A DNA stretch of 64,000 bases from Acidimicrobiales bacterium (GTDB taxonomy: Bacteria > Actinomycetota > Acidimicrobiia > Acidimicrobiales > Iamiaceae). A model generated the notes under the pieces. It did not search any database. It was not told the origin of the DNA and saw only the letters and a program-made list of their open reading frames with translations. The translations under genes and the position numbers were made by a program. Position 1 is the stretch's first letter. Each line of letters begins with the position of its first letter. Location: NCBI GenBank assembly GCA_035630295.1, contig DASQKY010000051.1, positions 62,001 to 126,000 on the forward strand. The letters run 5' to 3'. Shown piece by piece: positions 32,139-40,679 of this stretch.

Positions 32139-33362
32139 CTAGGCGCCGCCCCCGGCCCGGGCCCCGGGCACCTCGGCGGCCAGGGCGCCGGCCAGGTCAC
32201 CCCGGGGCTCGACGCCGACCCGCTCCAGGCCCAGCCAGCCGGCCATGAGGTGGAGCTCGGCGGCCAGGGCCTCGGCCACCGGGCCGGCGTCGCTGCCCGG
32301 CTCGCCGTAGGCCGCCTTCACCCGGAGCGTCGAGGTCGGCCGGTCGGACTTCAGGTCGACCCGGGCCACCAGGCGGTCGCCCAGCAGGAAGGGCAGCACG
32401 TAGTAGCCGTGGACCCGCTGCTCGGGCCGCACGTAGATCTCGATGCGGTAGCGGAAGCCGAACAGCTCCTCGGCGCGGGCCCGCTCCCACACCAGCGAGT
32501 CGAACGGGGTGAGCAGGGCCCGGGCCCGGAGCCGGTGGGGCCGGCGGGCCTCGGCGTGGAGGTAGGTCGGGCGGTCCCACCCCCGGACCGCCACCGGGAC
32601 CAGGCGGCCGTCCTCCACCAGCTCGGCGATCAGGGGCCGGGCCCGGGGCAGGTTGAGGCGGTGGTAGTCGGCCAGGTCGCGCTCGGTGGCGATGCCCAGG
32701 GCCCGGCCGGCCCGGTCCAGCAGGGCCCGCTGGGCGTCGGCCTCGGCCGGCGCCGGGGCGGCCAGCACGTCGGCCGGTAGCACCCTCTCGACCAGGTCGT
32801 ACCAGCGGGTGAAGGTGCCCGGGTCGCGCCAGGCCGCCACCTGCCCGGTGGCGAACAGGTACTCCAGGGCCTTCTTGCCCTCCGACCGGCCCCACATGCC
32901 GGCCGGGCGGGTGCCCGGCTCCGACAGGTCGCCGGCCCGCAGCGGCCCCCGGTCGCGCACCTCGCCCAGGACGGCGGCCACGTACGCCGGCCGCTCCTCG
33001 GCCACGGCCCGGGTCCCGCCCCACATGGGGCCGTCGTGGTGGCGGCGCCAGGCCAGCAGGGGCCACGCCTCCACCGGCAGCAGCGAGGCCTCGTGGCACC
33101 AGGCCTCGAACACCTCCCCGGCCGCGGCCAGCCGGGGCCACAGGTCCCGGGGGTGGGGGCCGAGCCGGGCGAACAGCGGCATCTCCTGGGAGCGCACGGC
33201 CACGTTGATGGAGTCGATCTGGACCACGTGGACCCGCTCCAGCACCCGGTGGGCGTGGCGCCGGTCGACCCGGCGGCCCTGCGCCCCCAGCCGGGCCTCG
33301 CCGAACCCCTGGGCGGCCAGGGCGATGCGCCGGGCCTGGGCCAGGGACAGCGACTCAGCCAT
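32139..33362 (-). CDS. YcaQ/AlkX-family winged-helix DNA glycosylase-like protein (copy 2)
   Basis: 407 residues, aligned end to end with copy 1 and with the same QxD motif (VVQIDSINVAVRSQEM). Differences cluster in surface stretches, for example RRHHDGPMWGGTRAVAEERPAY, and the C-terminus is longer and Gly/Ala-rich. ATG 33362 lies inside the last codons of rsmA, overlapping its stop by 8 bp, so translation is coupled to the metG-tatD-rsmA operon. Divergence between the copies shows an old duplication. A joint role in DNA damage tolerance is a guess from the family. Confidence 0.88.
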   Translation of the reverse strand: MAESLSLAQARRIALAAQGFGEARLGAQGRRVDRRHAHRVLERVHVVQIDSINVAVRSQEMPLFARLGPHPRDLWPRLAAAGEVFEAWCHEASLLPVEAWPLLAWRRHHDGPMWGGTRAVAEERPAYVAAVLGEVRDRGPLRAGDLSEPGTRPAGMWGRSEGKKALEYLFATGQVAAWRDPGTFTRWYDLVERVLPADVLAAPAPAEADAQRALLDRAGRALGIATERDLADYHRLNLPRARPLIAELVEDGRLVPVAVRGWDRPTYLHAEARRPHRLRARALLTPFDSLVWERARAEELFGFRYRIEIYVRPEQRVHGYYVLPFLLGDRLVARVDLKSDRPTSTLRVKAAYGEPGSDAGPVAEALAAELHLMAGWLGLERVGVEPRGDLAGALAAEVPGARAGGGA

Positions 33363-34185
33363 CGGCGGCGGGCGACGGCGAGGCCGTGGCCAGGCGGCCC
33401 CAGTCCTCCACGCTGAGCTCCTCGGCCCGGGCCTCGGGGCGGAGGCCGGCGGCGGCGAAGGCCTCGGGGCCGACCAGGCCGGACAGGGACCGGCGGAGCA
33501 TCTTGCGGCGCTGGCCGAAGCCGGCCCGCACCAGGGCGAAGAGCCGCTCGGGGTCGGCATCGACGGCCGGGGCCGGGAGCCGGGTGAGCTCGACCAGGGC
33601 CGACTCCACCCGGGGCCGGGGCAGGAACACGTCCGGGCCGACCTTGCCGACCAGGCGGGCGGAGGCCCAGTAGCGGACCTTCACCGACGGGATGCCGTAG
33701 GCCGGGTCGCCCACCTCGGCCGCCAGCCGCTCCCCGGCCTCGCGCTGCACCATGACCAGCATGCGGGCGATGGCCGGCACGTCGTCCAGCAGGTCCAGCA
33801 CCAGCGGGGTGGCCACGTTGTAGGGCAGGTTGGCCACCAGCACCCACCGCTCGGAGCCGGCCAGCACCTCGTCCCACCGGAGGGTGAGGGCGTCGCCCTC
33901 CACCACCCGCACCCCGGCCGGGGCCACCACCTCCCGCAGGACCGGGACCAGGTGGCGGTCGACCTCCACCGCGGTCACGTCGGCCCCGGTGGCGGCCAGG
34001 GCCAGGGTCAGCGAGCCCAGGCCGGCCCCGATCTCGACCACGGCGTCGCCCGGCCCCACCCCGGCCAGCCGGGCGATGCGGCGCACGGTGTTGGGGTCGA
34101 CCACGAAGTTCTGGCCCAGGGCCCGGCTGGGGGCCAGGCCGTGGGCCTCCAGCAGGGCCACGGCCTGGGTCCGGGTCAGCGTCAC
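33355..34185 (-). CDS. rsmA: 16S rRNA dimethyladenosine transferase RsmA (KsgA)
   Basis: 276 residues. It dimethylates two adjacent adenosines near the 3' end of 16S rRNA using S-adenosylmethionine, late in 30S assembly. Family motifs are GQNFVVDPNTVRRI, the SAM motif VEIGAGLGSLT, the VEVD acidic end of strand two, and catalytic NLPYN. PRPRVESALVEL is the C-terminal RsmA element. GTG 34185 begins just before the conserved N-terminus. It follows tatD by 20 bp in the widely conserved metG-tatD-rsmA order. The usual next gene ispE is replaced here by the YcaQ-like copies. Confidence 0.95.
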   Translation of the reverse strand: MTLTRTQAVALLEAHGLAPSRALGQNFVVDPNTVRRIARLAGVGPGDAVVEIGAGLGSLTLALAATGADVTAVEVDRHLVPVLREVVAPAGVRVVEGDALTLRWDEVLAGSERWVLVANLPYNVATPLVLDLLDDVPAIARMLVMVQREAGERLAAEVGDPAYGIPSVKVRYWASARLVGKVGPDVFLPRPRVESALVELTRLPAPAVDADPERLFALVRAGFGQRRKMLRRSLSGLVGPEAFAAAGLRPEARAEELSVEDWGRLATASPSPAADG

Positions 34186-34205
34186 GGCCGGGGACCGGGC
34201 ACGGC

Positions 34206-35015
34206 TCAGACGTCCAGGCCGTAGAAGGACGTGGCCGTGGCCCCGGTGGCGGCGGCCACCTCGTCGGTGGCCACGCCCTTCACCTCGGCCACCGCCGCCC
34301 CCACCAGGGGGAGGTGGCCGGGCAGGTTGGGGCGGCCCCGGTGGGGCACCGGGGCCAGGAAGGGGCTGTCGGTCTCGACCATCAGGCGGTCGAGCGGGGC
34401 CAGGGCCACCGCCTGGCGGACGTCGTCGGCCGAGCGGAAGGTGACGATGCCCGAGATGGAGAGGAAGGCCCCCACGTCCAGGCCGCGCCGGGCCTCGGCC
34501 GCGCCGCCGGTGAAGCAGTGGAACACGGTGCGGCGGGGCACCCCCTCGGCCCCCAGGACGGCGAAGGTGTCGTCCCAGGCCTCCCTGGTGTGGATGACCA
34601 GGGGCAGGTCGTGCGCCCGGGCCAGCGCCACCTGGGCCGCGAAGGCCTCCCGCTGCTGGGGCCGGGGCGAGTGGTCGTAGTGGTAGTCCAGCCCGCACTC
34701 CCCGACCGCCACCACCTCGGGCCGGGCCAGCAGCTCCTCCAGCCCGTCGAGGCCCAGGCTGGCCTCGTGGGGGTGGACGCCGGCCGTGGCCCACACCCGC
34801 CCCGGGTGGGCGGCGGCTGCGTCGGCCGCGGCCCGGGAGTCGGCCACGTCGCAGCCCACGGTGACCATGCGCCCCACCCCGCGGGCCACGGCGTCGTCGA
34901 CCACGGCCGCCACCTCGTCGGCCGGGGCGTAGGCGTGGCCCACGTGGGTGGGCCCGGCGTGGTGCAGGTGGCAGTGGCCATCGACCCACCGCGACGGGAC
35001 GTCGGGTTCGCTCAC
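34206..35015 (-). CDS. tatD: TatD-family Mg2+-dependent DNase
   Basis: 269 residues of the TatD family, 3'-5' exonucleases with a TIM-barrel metal site. Metal ligands are visible: HxH in VDGHCHLHH, Glu in GECGLDYHYDHS, His in LVIHTREA, His in VFHCFTGG, and Asp in METDSPFLAP. GTG 35015 begins 8 bp after the metG stop. It sits in the conserved group with metG and rsmA. In E. coli TatD acts in oxidative DNA damage repair; that role is assumed here. Confidence 0.93.
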   Translation of the reverse strand: MSEPDVPSRWVDGHCHLHHAGPTHVGHAYAPADEVAAVVDDAVARGVGRMVTVGCDVADSRAAADAAAAHPGRVWATAGVHPHEASLGLDGLEELLARPEVVAVGECGLDYHYDHSPRPQQREAFAAQVALARAHDLPLVIHTREAWDDTFAVLGAEGVPRRTVFHCFTGGAAEARRGLDVGAFLSISGIVTFRSADDVRQAVALAPLDRLMVETDSPFLAPVPHRGRPNLPGHLPLVGAAVAEVKGVATDEVAAATGATATSFYGLDV

Positions 35016-35023
35016 GGCCGCAC

Positions 35024-36595
35024 TCAGGTGTCGAGGGCCAGGCGGGGGAACAGGGGGGTGCCCTTCTCCACCGGCAGGCCGCCCGGGTAGCCGCCCCAGA
35101 TCACGTCGTCGGGGACGTGGGCCTCGGCCGGGTCGCCGTCCAGGCCGATGCGGCGCCAGATCTCGGCCGGGCTGCGGGTCAGGGCCGGGCTGGCCAGCAC
35201 GGCCACGATGCGCAGCACCTCCAGGGCGTCGCCCAGCACGCCGTCGGTCTCGGGGCCGGGCTCGGCCTTCCAGGGCTCGGCCTGCTCCAGCAGGGCGTTG
35301 GCCTCCCGCACCAGGCGCCAGGTGGCGTCCAGGGCCTCCGAGGGCGCCACCGCGTCCCAGGCCGCGGCCGTGGCCGCCACCACCTCGGCCGCCACCGGGG
35401 CCAGGGGGCTGTCGGGCCGGGGGGCGGGGCCGACGCCAGCGCACTTCTTGGCCACCACCGTGGTCACCCGGGCCAGCAGGTTGCCCAGGTTGTTGGCCAG
35501 GTCGGTGTTGTAGCGGCCGACCATGCCCTCGACGGAGAGGTCACCGTCGGGACCGAAGCGCTGGTCGTGCAGGAAGTGGTGCCGGAAGCCGTCGACGCCC
35601 AGGGCCGGGTAGCCGGCCTCGGCATCGCCCTCCACCAGCTGCACCGGGGCGATCTTGTTGGCCGCCGTCTTGGACATCTTGGCCCCGCCCACCAGCAGGA
35701 AGCCGTGGACGTCGAGCTCCCGGGGCGGGGCCTCGCCGGCCGCCATGAGCATGGCCGGCCAGTACACGCAGTGGAACCGCAGGATGTCCTTGCCGATGAC
35801 CTGGGTGACGTGCGGCCACCAGGCCGCGAAGCGCTCCGGGTCGGTGCCGTAGCCGATGGCGGTGACGTAGTTGACCAGCGCGTCGAACCAGACGTAGAAG
35901 ACCTGGCCCTCGTCCCACGGCACCGGTACCCCCCAGGTCAGGGAGCTGCGGGTGATGGAGATGTCCCTCAGCCCGCCCCGCACCAGGCCCAGGGCCTCGT
36001 TGCGCTTGCCCTCGGGCCGCACCGGCGACGGGTCCCCGGTGAGCCACTCCTCCAGGCGCTCGGCGTAGGCCGAGAGGCGGAAGAACCAGTTGTCCTCGGT
36101 GAAGCGCTCCACCGGCCGCTGGTGGATGGGGCACAACCCCGGCGCGTCGGGGTCACCGCCGGCCGCCGGGTCGGCCAGCAGCTCGTCGGGCGCGTAGTAC
36201 GCCTCGCAGCTCACGCAGTACCAGCCCTCGTAGGTGGCCGAGTACACGTCGCCGGCGTCGTAGACCTTCTGCAGGAGGGCCTGGGTGGCGGCGTGGTGCC
36301 GGGGCTCGGAGGTCCGGATGAAGTCGTCGGGGGCGATGTCGAGCAGGGCCCACGCCTCCCGGAACCGGGCCGAGGCCCAGTCGGCCTGCTCGATGGGGGT
36401 GATGCCCCGCTCCTCGGCGGCGCGCTGCACCTTCAACCCGTGCTCGTCGGTGCCGGTGACGAAGTGGACCTCGTCGCCCACCATGCGGTGCCAGCGGGCC
36501 AGGGCGTCGGCCGTGATCGTGGTGTAGGCGTGCCCCAGGTGGGGCGCGTCGTTGACGTAGTAGATCGGCGTGGTCACGTAGAAGCGGCCGGGCAC
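35024..36595 (-). CDS. metG: Methionyl-tRNA synthetase
   Basis: 523 residues, the class I synthetase that charges tRNA-Met. The HIGH motif reads PHLGHA near residue 18-23 and the KMSKS motif reads KMSKT. A zinc-knuckle-type insertion is present (CVSCEAYYAPDELL followed by LCPIHQRP). The C-terminal anticodon-binding helical bundle ends the protein; no extra tRNA-binding domain is attached, as in actinobacterial short forms. GTG 36595 lies 6 bp after TAGGGT, so the mRNA is probably leaderless. It heads the tatD-rsmA operon. Confidence 0.96.
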   Translation of the reverse strand: MPGRFYVTTPIYYVNDAPHLGHAYTTITADALARWHRMVGDEVHFVTGTDEHGLKVQRAAEERGITPIEQADWASARFREAWALLDIAPDDFIRTSEPRHHAATQALLQKVYDAGDVYSATYEGWYCVSCEAYYAPDELLADPAAGGDPDAPGLCPIHQRPVERFTEDNWFFRLSAYAERLEEWLTGDPSPVRPEGKRNEALGLVRGGLRDISITRSSLTWGVPVPWDEGQVFYVWFDALVNYVTAIGYGTDPERFAAWWPHVTQVIGKDILRFHCVYWPAMLMAAGEAPPRELDVHGFLLVGGAKMSKTAANKIAPVQLVEGDAEAGYPALGVDGFRHHFLHDQRFGPDGDLSVEGMVGRYNTDLANNLGNLLARVTTVVAKKCAGVGPAPRPDSPLAPVAAEVVAATAAAWDAVAPSEALDATWRLVREANALLEQAEPWKAEPGPETDGVLGDALEVLRIVAVLASPALTRSPAEIWRRIGLDGDPAEAHVPDDVIWGGYPGGLPVEKGTPLFPRLALDT

Positions 36596-36601
36596 GCGGC
36601 C

Positions 36602-36607
36602 ACCCTA
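36602..36607 (-). promoter_or_regulatory. -10 hexamer TAGGGT of metG
   Basis: TAGGGT is 6 bp before GTG 36595. Confidence 0.5.
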
Positions 36608-36655
36608 GCGACGGCACCCCGGCCGCCGGCCGGGCCCTCGAGGGCCGACCGGCGC

Positions 36656-37111
36656 TCAGACCATGGGGGGCTTCACGTCGGTGCGGTGGACGATGCACAG
36701 GCTCCCGGCCGGCGAGTCGGGGTCGAGGAACATCTGCACCGGCAGGTCCGACGGCAACCCGGTGTCGTCCACCTCGATGACGATGGAGCGCTCGTCCTCG
36801 GGGTCGAAGACCTCCTGGAAGCCCAGGGCCAGGCCGGTGAGGACCGCCCCCAGGGCCGAGCGGCGCCGCCACTGCGACACCCGGGTCACCGGCTCGTCGC
36901 TGCGCCGGGTGGGGCCGGCCTCGATGGCGGCCAGCACGTCCGGACCGTAGATCTCGTCGAAGTCGCCGGCGCCGGCGTCCGGACCGGGCCACTCGGTGGG
37001 CGGCTCGGCCGGGAACCCGTCGCCCCCGCCGCTGTGGGCACCGGAGGCGGCGCCGGGCCCATCGGTGGGGGGCTCCTCGCCCCAGCGCTCGTCGTCCGGA
37101 CCACGGTCCAC
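36656..37111 (-). CDS. Conserved hypothetical protein with acidic/proline-rich N-terminus
   Basis: 151 residues. The first 50 are Gly/Pro/Asp-rich and likely disordered. Residues 52-100 contain DEIYGPDVLAAIEAG and RRRSALGAVLTGLALGFQEVFDPE, a conserved actinobacterial-looking helix that could be amphipathic or membrane-associated. The C-terminal part is beta-like (SIVIEVDDTGLPSDLPVQMFLDPD). No catalytic motif is seen. GTG 37111 is 6 bp after TAACCT. Its position beside metG is often conserved for small uncharacterised proteins. Confidence 0.7.
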   Translation of the reverse strand: MDRGPDDERWGEEPPTDGPGAASGAHSGGGDGFPAEPPTEWPGPDAGAGDFDEIYGPDVLAAIEAGPTRRSDEPVTRVSQWRRRSALGAVLTGLALGFQEVFDPEDERSIVIEVDDTGLPSDLPVQMFLDPDSPAGSLCIVHRTDVKPPMV

Positions 37112-37117
37112 TGGGTC

Positions 37118-37123
37118 AGGTTA
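37118..37123 (-). promoter_or_regulatory. -10 hexamer TAACCT of the 36656-37111 gene
   Basis: TAACCT is 6 bp before GTG 37111. Confidence 0.45.
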
Positions 37124-37166
37124 CGGCCCGGATCGGCGTCGCACTCCGCGCCCGCCCGGGCCCTGG

Positions 37167-37907
37167 TCACACGCCCGGGGCCCGTCCCGGGCCCGGCAGG
37201 CGGTCCAGGCGGTCCAGGCGGTAGCGCACCTCGTCCACGTGCTCGGCGTCGATCGGGGTCACCTTGCGGGACCCGTCGGGCCGCCACCCCCACCGCTCGT
37301 AGAAGGCCCGGGCCCGCACGTTGCCCTCCACCACCCAGAGCACGGCGCCGGTGAACCCGTGAGCGGCCAGGGTGGCCACCGCGTGGCCCAGCAGCGCCGA
37401 GCCCAGGCCCCGGCCCGTGACCGTGGGGTCGACGTACACGCTGCACACCTCGCCGGTGCGGGGCGTGCCTCCCCCGTCGACGTCGCCGTCGCCGTCCCGG
37501 GTCGGGCCGGTGTCGACCATGCCGTAGGCCTCGCCGGGGCGGCCGGCCACCAGCAGGTGGTGCCGGGCCGACGGGCTGGCCGCGGCCCGCCCCGTCCAGT
37601 AACCGCCGAGGTAGCCGAGGTCGAGGCCGTCGAGGAAGGCGTCGGAGAGCAGGCCCCGGTACCGGGCCCGGTGGGCCCGACGCTGCACGGCGGCCAGGGC
37701 CGGGCCGTCCACGCCGGTGCCGGGCCGGATGGGCAGGCGGGCCGGGTCGGCCGGCGGGGGGATGTACGGCGGGGGCAGGGCCACCCCGAAGCGTCGCCGG
37801 GCCAGGCGGAGGGCGGCCACGTCGGCCGGGTCCAGGTCGCCGGGCCCGGCGTGGTCGGGGGTGCGGAGGGCCACCTCCAGCACCTCCTGCAACGGGTCCC
37901 GGATCAC
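37167..37907 (-). CDS. GNAT-family N-acetyltransferase with N-terminal extension
   Basis: 246 residues. The acetyl-CoA-binding motif is GRGLGSALL, following VCSVYVDPTVT, and GNVRARAFYERWGW is the C-terminal GNAT element. The first 65 residues are not part of the domain and contain a Pro-rich stretch, PPPYIPPPADP. The acceptor is unknown. GTG 37907 lies 19 bp after the DUF192 gene on the same strand, so the two may be expressed together. Confidence 0.85.
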   Translation of the reverse strand: MIRDPLQEVLEVALRTPDHAGPGDLDPADVAALRLARRRFGVALPPPYIPPPADPARLPIRPGTGVDGPALAAVQRRAHRARYRGLLSDAFLDGLDLGYLGGYWTGRAAASPSARHHLLVAGRPGEAYGMVDTGPTRDGDGDVDGGGTPRTGEVCSVYVDPTVTGRGLGSALLGHAVATLAAHGFTGAVLWVVEGNVRARAFYERWGWRPDGSRKVTPIDAEHVDEVRYRLDRLDRLPGPGRAPGV

Positions 37908-37926
37908 CGCCCCAGCATGGCCGCGG

Positions 37927-38298
37927 TCACGACGAGGCCGGGACCTCGAAGTCGTCGCCCCCTCCGACGTCGACGCCGGAGAGCACCGAGCCGGGGGCCA
38001 GGGACCAGAGGGCGAAGGCACCGGCCTCGGCCTCGAGGGTGCCGGCGGCCCGGGGGCGCCAGCCCGACAGCCGCCCAGGGCGCAGCCGCACCACCCGGAG
38101 GACCCGGCCGTCCCGGCTCACCCAGGCCACGTCCAGGGGGAAGGCCATGCCCACGGTGTGCACCGACCGGACCCCGGGCAACCACAGGGCCCCGTCCAGG
38201 GCGGACCGGCCGAGCAGGCCCCGGGCCCGGGCCCGGCGGGTGCGGGCCACCTCCAGGGGAGCCACCGGGTGTCCGTCGACCACGAGCACGGCGGCCAC
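37927..38298 (-). CDS. DUF192 family protein
   Basis: 123 residues with the DUF192 pattern: ARTRRARARGLLGR, SVHTVGMAFPLDVAWVSRDGRVLRVVRL and the closing GAFALWSLAPGSVLSGVDVG. The family forms a small beta-barrel; function is unknown, with suggested links to secretion or surface structures. Unlike many members it has no signal peptide. GTG 38298 gives a protein beginning at the domain. It lies between ychF and the GNAT gene on the same strand. Confidence 0.83.
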   Translation of the reverse strand: MAAVLVVDGHPVAPLEVARTRRARARGLLGRSALDGALWLPGVRSVHTVGMAFPLDVAWVSRDGRVLRVVRLRPGRLSGWRPRAAGTLEAEAGAFALWSLAPGSVLSGVDVGGGDDFEVPASS

Positions 38299-38327
38299 CG
38301 TGCCCCCGGCCGCCGGTGGCCAACCGG

Positions 38328-39404
38328 CTACACGTTGAAGCGGAACTCCACCACGTCGCCGTCATCCACCACGTACTCCTTGCCCTCGATGCGGACCTTG
38401 CCCAGCTCCTTGGCCTTGGACCACGAGCCGATGTCGAGCAGCTCGTCCCAGCGGATCACCTCGGCCTTGATGAAGCCCCGCTCGAAGTCGGTGTGGATGC
38501 GGCCCGCGGCCTGGGGGGCCTTGGACCCGGCCCGGAACGTCCAGGCCCGGCTCTCCTTGTCCCCCGTGGTCAGGAAGGTGCGCAGGCCCAGCAGGTCGTA
38601 CGCGGTGTGGATGAAGCGCTCTAGCGCCCCCTCGCCCAGGCCCAGGGCCTCGAGCATCTCGGTCCGCTCCTCGCCGGTGAACTGGGCCGCCTCGGCCTCC
38701 AGCTGCACGCAGATGCCCAGCACCTCGGCCCGGCCCCCCAGCTCGGCGGCCACCGGGGCCACCACCTGGTCGATGCGGTCCAGGTCGTCCTCGCCCACGT
38801 TGACCACCGCCATCACCGGCTTGTTGGTGAGCAGGAACCAGGGGCGCAGCACCTCGCGGGCGTCCGCCGACAGGTCGCTGCGGTACAGGGGAGTGCCCTC
38901 GGCCAGCACGGCGTGGGCCTCGTCCAGGGCCGCCACCTCGGCCTGGAGCGACTTGTCGACCCGGGCCGCCTTGCGCTTCTTGGCGATCTGGGCCTCCAGG
39001 GTCTCCAGGTCGGCCAGGGCCAGCTCGATCTCCAGGACCCGCAGGCACTCCAGCGGGTCGTCGGGGCCGGGCACGTCGGTGTCCACGAAGCCCCGCAGCA
39101 GGTAGACGACGGCGTCGACCTCGCGGATGTGGGCCAGGAAGCGGTTGCCCAGGCCCTCGCCGGTGCTGGCCCCCTCGACCAGGCCGCCGATGTCCACGAA
39201 CTGCACGCTGGCCGGCACCACCTTGCGGCTGGCCGACATCTCGGCCAGCCGGTCCAGGCGCCGGTCGGGCACCTTGGCCACGCCCACGTTGGGGTCGGTG
39301 GTGGCGAAGGCGTAGGGGGCGGCGAGCGCACCGCCCCCGGCCAGGGCGTTGTACAGCGACGACTTCCCGGCGTTGGGAAGTCCGACGAACCCGAAGCGCT
39401 CCAT
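38328..39404 (-). CDS. ychF: Redox-regulated ATPase YchF (Obg-like)
   Basis: 358 residues. A P-loop NTPase of the OBG family that prefers ATP, binds ribosomes and affects stress responses. G1 is GLPNAGKSS, G3-like DIGGLVEGAS follows, and the G4 position reads NKPV rather than NKxD, the known reason for ATP preference. The TGS domain ends with RIHTDFERGFIKAEVI and the terminal DVVEFRFNV is the standard YchF C-terminus. ATG 39404 is 6 bp after TAGCTT. It is divergent from the PHP gene. Confidence 0.95.
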   Translation of the reverse strand: MERFGFVGLPNAGKSSLYNALAGGGALAAPYAFATTDPNVGVAKVPDRRLDRLAEMSASRKVVPASVQFVDIGGLVEGASTGEGLGNRFLAHIREVDAVVYLLRGFVDTDVPGPDDPLECLRVLEIELALADLETLEAQIAKKRKAARVDKSLQAEVAALDEAHAVLAEGTPLYRSDLSADAREVLRPWFLLTNKPVMAVVNVGEDDLDRIDQVVAPVAAELGGRAEVLGICVQLEAEAAQFTGEERTEMLEALGLGEGALERFIHTAYDLLGLRTFLTTGDKESRAWTFRAGSKAPQAAGRIHTDFERGFIKAEVIRWDELLDIGSWSKAKELGKVRIEGKEYVVDDGDVVEFRFNV

Positions 39405-39410
39405 GCCCCG

Positions 39411-39416
39411 AAGCTA
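39411..39416 (-). promoter_or_regulatory. -10 hexamer TAGCTT of ychF
   Basis: TAGCTT is 6 bp before ATG 39404. Confidence 0.5.
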
Positions 39417-39452
39417 CCGGGCGCCTCTCTCCGCCCCCGCAGCGGTGGGCGG

Positions 39453-39458
39453 TAGGTT
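39453..39458 (+). promoter_or_regulatory. -10 hexamer TAGGTT of the PHP-domain gene
   Basis: TAGGTT is 7 bp before GTG 39466. Confidence 0.5.
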
Positions 39459-39465
39459 CGGGGCG

Positions 39466-40539
39466 GTGAGCGGCATCCACCCCCTGGAACCACCGATGGA
39501 CCCGGCCGACGCCCTGGACCGGGTGGCCCACCTGCTGGACCGGAGCCTGGCCTCGGCCCGCAAGGCCGAGGCCTTCCGCACCGCGGCGGCCGCCCTGCGC
39601 CAGGCCGGGCCCGAGGAGGTGGCCCGCCTGCACGCCGGCCGGGGCCTGACCTCCCTGGCCGGGGTGGGCGACAGCACCGCGGCGGTGGCGGCCCAGGCCC
39701 TGGCCGGCAGCGTGCCCGAGCGCCTGGCCGAGCTGGAGGAGAGCACCGTCGTGCCCCTGGGCGCCGGGGCCGAGGTGCGGGCCGCCCTGCGGGGCGACTG
39801 CCACAGCCACTCCACCTGGAGCGACGGCGGGGCCTCCATCGCCCAGATGGCCGAGGCGGCCATGGCCCTGGGCCACGAGTACCTGGTGGTCACCGACCAC
39901 TCCCCCCGCCTGACCGTGGCCCACGGCCTCAACCGGGAGCGGCTGGAGGCCCAGCTGGCCGAGATCGAGGCCCTGAACGAGCGGCTGGCCCCGTTCCGCC
40001 TGCTGACCGGGGCCGAGGTGGACATCTTCCCCGACGGCTCCCTCGACGGCGACGACATGCTCGACCAGCTCGACGTGGTGGTGGCCTCGGTCCACTCCAA
40101 GCTGTCCATGGGCCGCACGGAGATGACCGAGCGCATGGTCAAGGCGGTGCTCGACCCCCGGGTCGACATCCTGGGCCACTGCACCGGGCGCAAGCTGAAG
40201 GGCCTGCCCGACCCGGGCCCCGAGGACCTGCCCGACACCACGTACGTCCGCCCCCGGTCCAGCTTCGACGCCGACGTCGTGTTCGCGGCGTGCGAGGCCG
40301 CCGACACCGCGGTGGAGATCAACTGCCGGCCCGAGCGCCGCGACCCGCCCGACGACCTGCTGGCCGTGGCCGTGGCCATGGGCTGCAAGGTCAGCATCGA
40401 CACCGACGCCCACGCCCCGGCCCAGCTGGAGTGGCAGCCCTACGGGTGCGACAAGGCGGTGCGCCACGGCCTCGGTCCCGACCGGGTGGTCAACACCTGG
40501 CCGGCCGACGACCTGCTGGCCTGGGCCGCCGACCACTGA
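39466..40539 (+). CDS. PHP-domain protein with N-terminal helix-hairpin-helix region (PolX C-terminal-like)
   Basis: 357 residues. The N-terminal 90 residues (AFRTAAAALRQAG, GLTSLAGVGDSTA) look like the helical HhH region of family X DNA polymerases. The PHP phosphoesterase domain follows: GDCHSHSTWSDGG, VVTDHSP, GAEVDIFPDGSL, VVASVHSK, LGHCTGR, and IDTDAH with the closing metal ligands. The polymerase domain itself is missing. It probably trims DNA or dephosphorylates small molecules; a DNA repair role is inferred from the domain pairing. GTG 39466 gives a leaderless start. Confidence 0.87.
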   Translation: MSGIHPLEPPMDPADALDRVAHLLDRSLASARKAEAFRTAAAALRQAGPEEVARLHAGRGLTSLAGVGDSTAAVAAQALAGSVPERLAELEESTVVPLGAGAEVRAALRGDCHSHSTWSDGGASIAQMAEAAMALGHEYLVVTDHSPRLTVAHGLNRERLEAQLAEIEALNERLAPFRLLTGAEVDIFPDGSLDGDDMLDQLDVVVASVHSKLSMGRTEMTERMVKAVLDPRVDILGHCTGRKLKGLPDPGPEDLPDTTYVRPRSSFDADVVFAACEAADTAVEINCRPERRDPPDDLLAVAVAMGCKVSIDTDAHAPAQLEWQPYGCDKAVRHGLGPDRVVNTWPADDLLAWAADH

Positions 40540-40580
40540 CCGGCGGGACGGGGGGCTTGGGCGGGGCCCCTCCCGGCCGG

Positions 40581-40586
40581 TAGCGT
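40581..40586 (+). promoter_or_regulatory. -10 hexamer TAGCGT of the bL37-like gene
   Basis: TAGCGT is 9 bp before ATG 40596. Confidence 0.5.
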
Positions 40587-40595
40587 CGCATCCCT

Positions 40596-40679
40596 ATGTC
40601 AAAGAAGACCGACAAGCGGAAGACCAACGCGCGCCGCAAGAAGGCCAACCACGGCCGCAAGCCCAACGCCGGTCGCTGA
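40596..40679 (+). CDS. bL37-like micro-ribosomal protein (27 residues)
   Basis: A 27-residue, strongly basic protein: MSKKTDKRKTNARRKK followed by ANHGRKPNAGR. Lys and Arg make up about half the residues. The ANHGKRPN-type ending is the hallmark of bL37, a tiny 50S protein first seen in mycobacterial ribosome structures; I recognise the pattern from memory rather than from a search. The local codons are less GC-rich than the neighbours, as expected from Lys/Asn content. It has its own leaderless promoter. A strong GC hairpin lies 17 bp after the stop. It would be missed by length cut-offs. Confidence 0.75.
   Translation: MSKKTDKRKTNARRKKANHGRKPNAGR

Noticed and set aside
30852-33362. The two YcaQ-like genes as an assembly duplication
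   Set aside because: They differ along their length and have different starts and promoters, so they are real paralogues.
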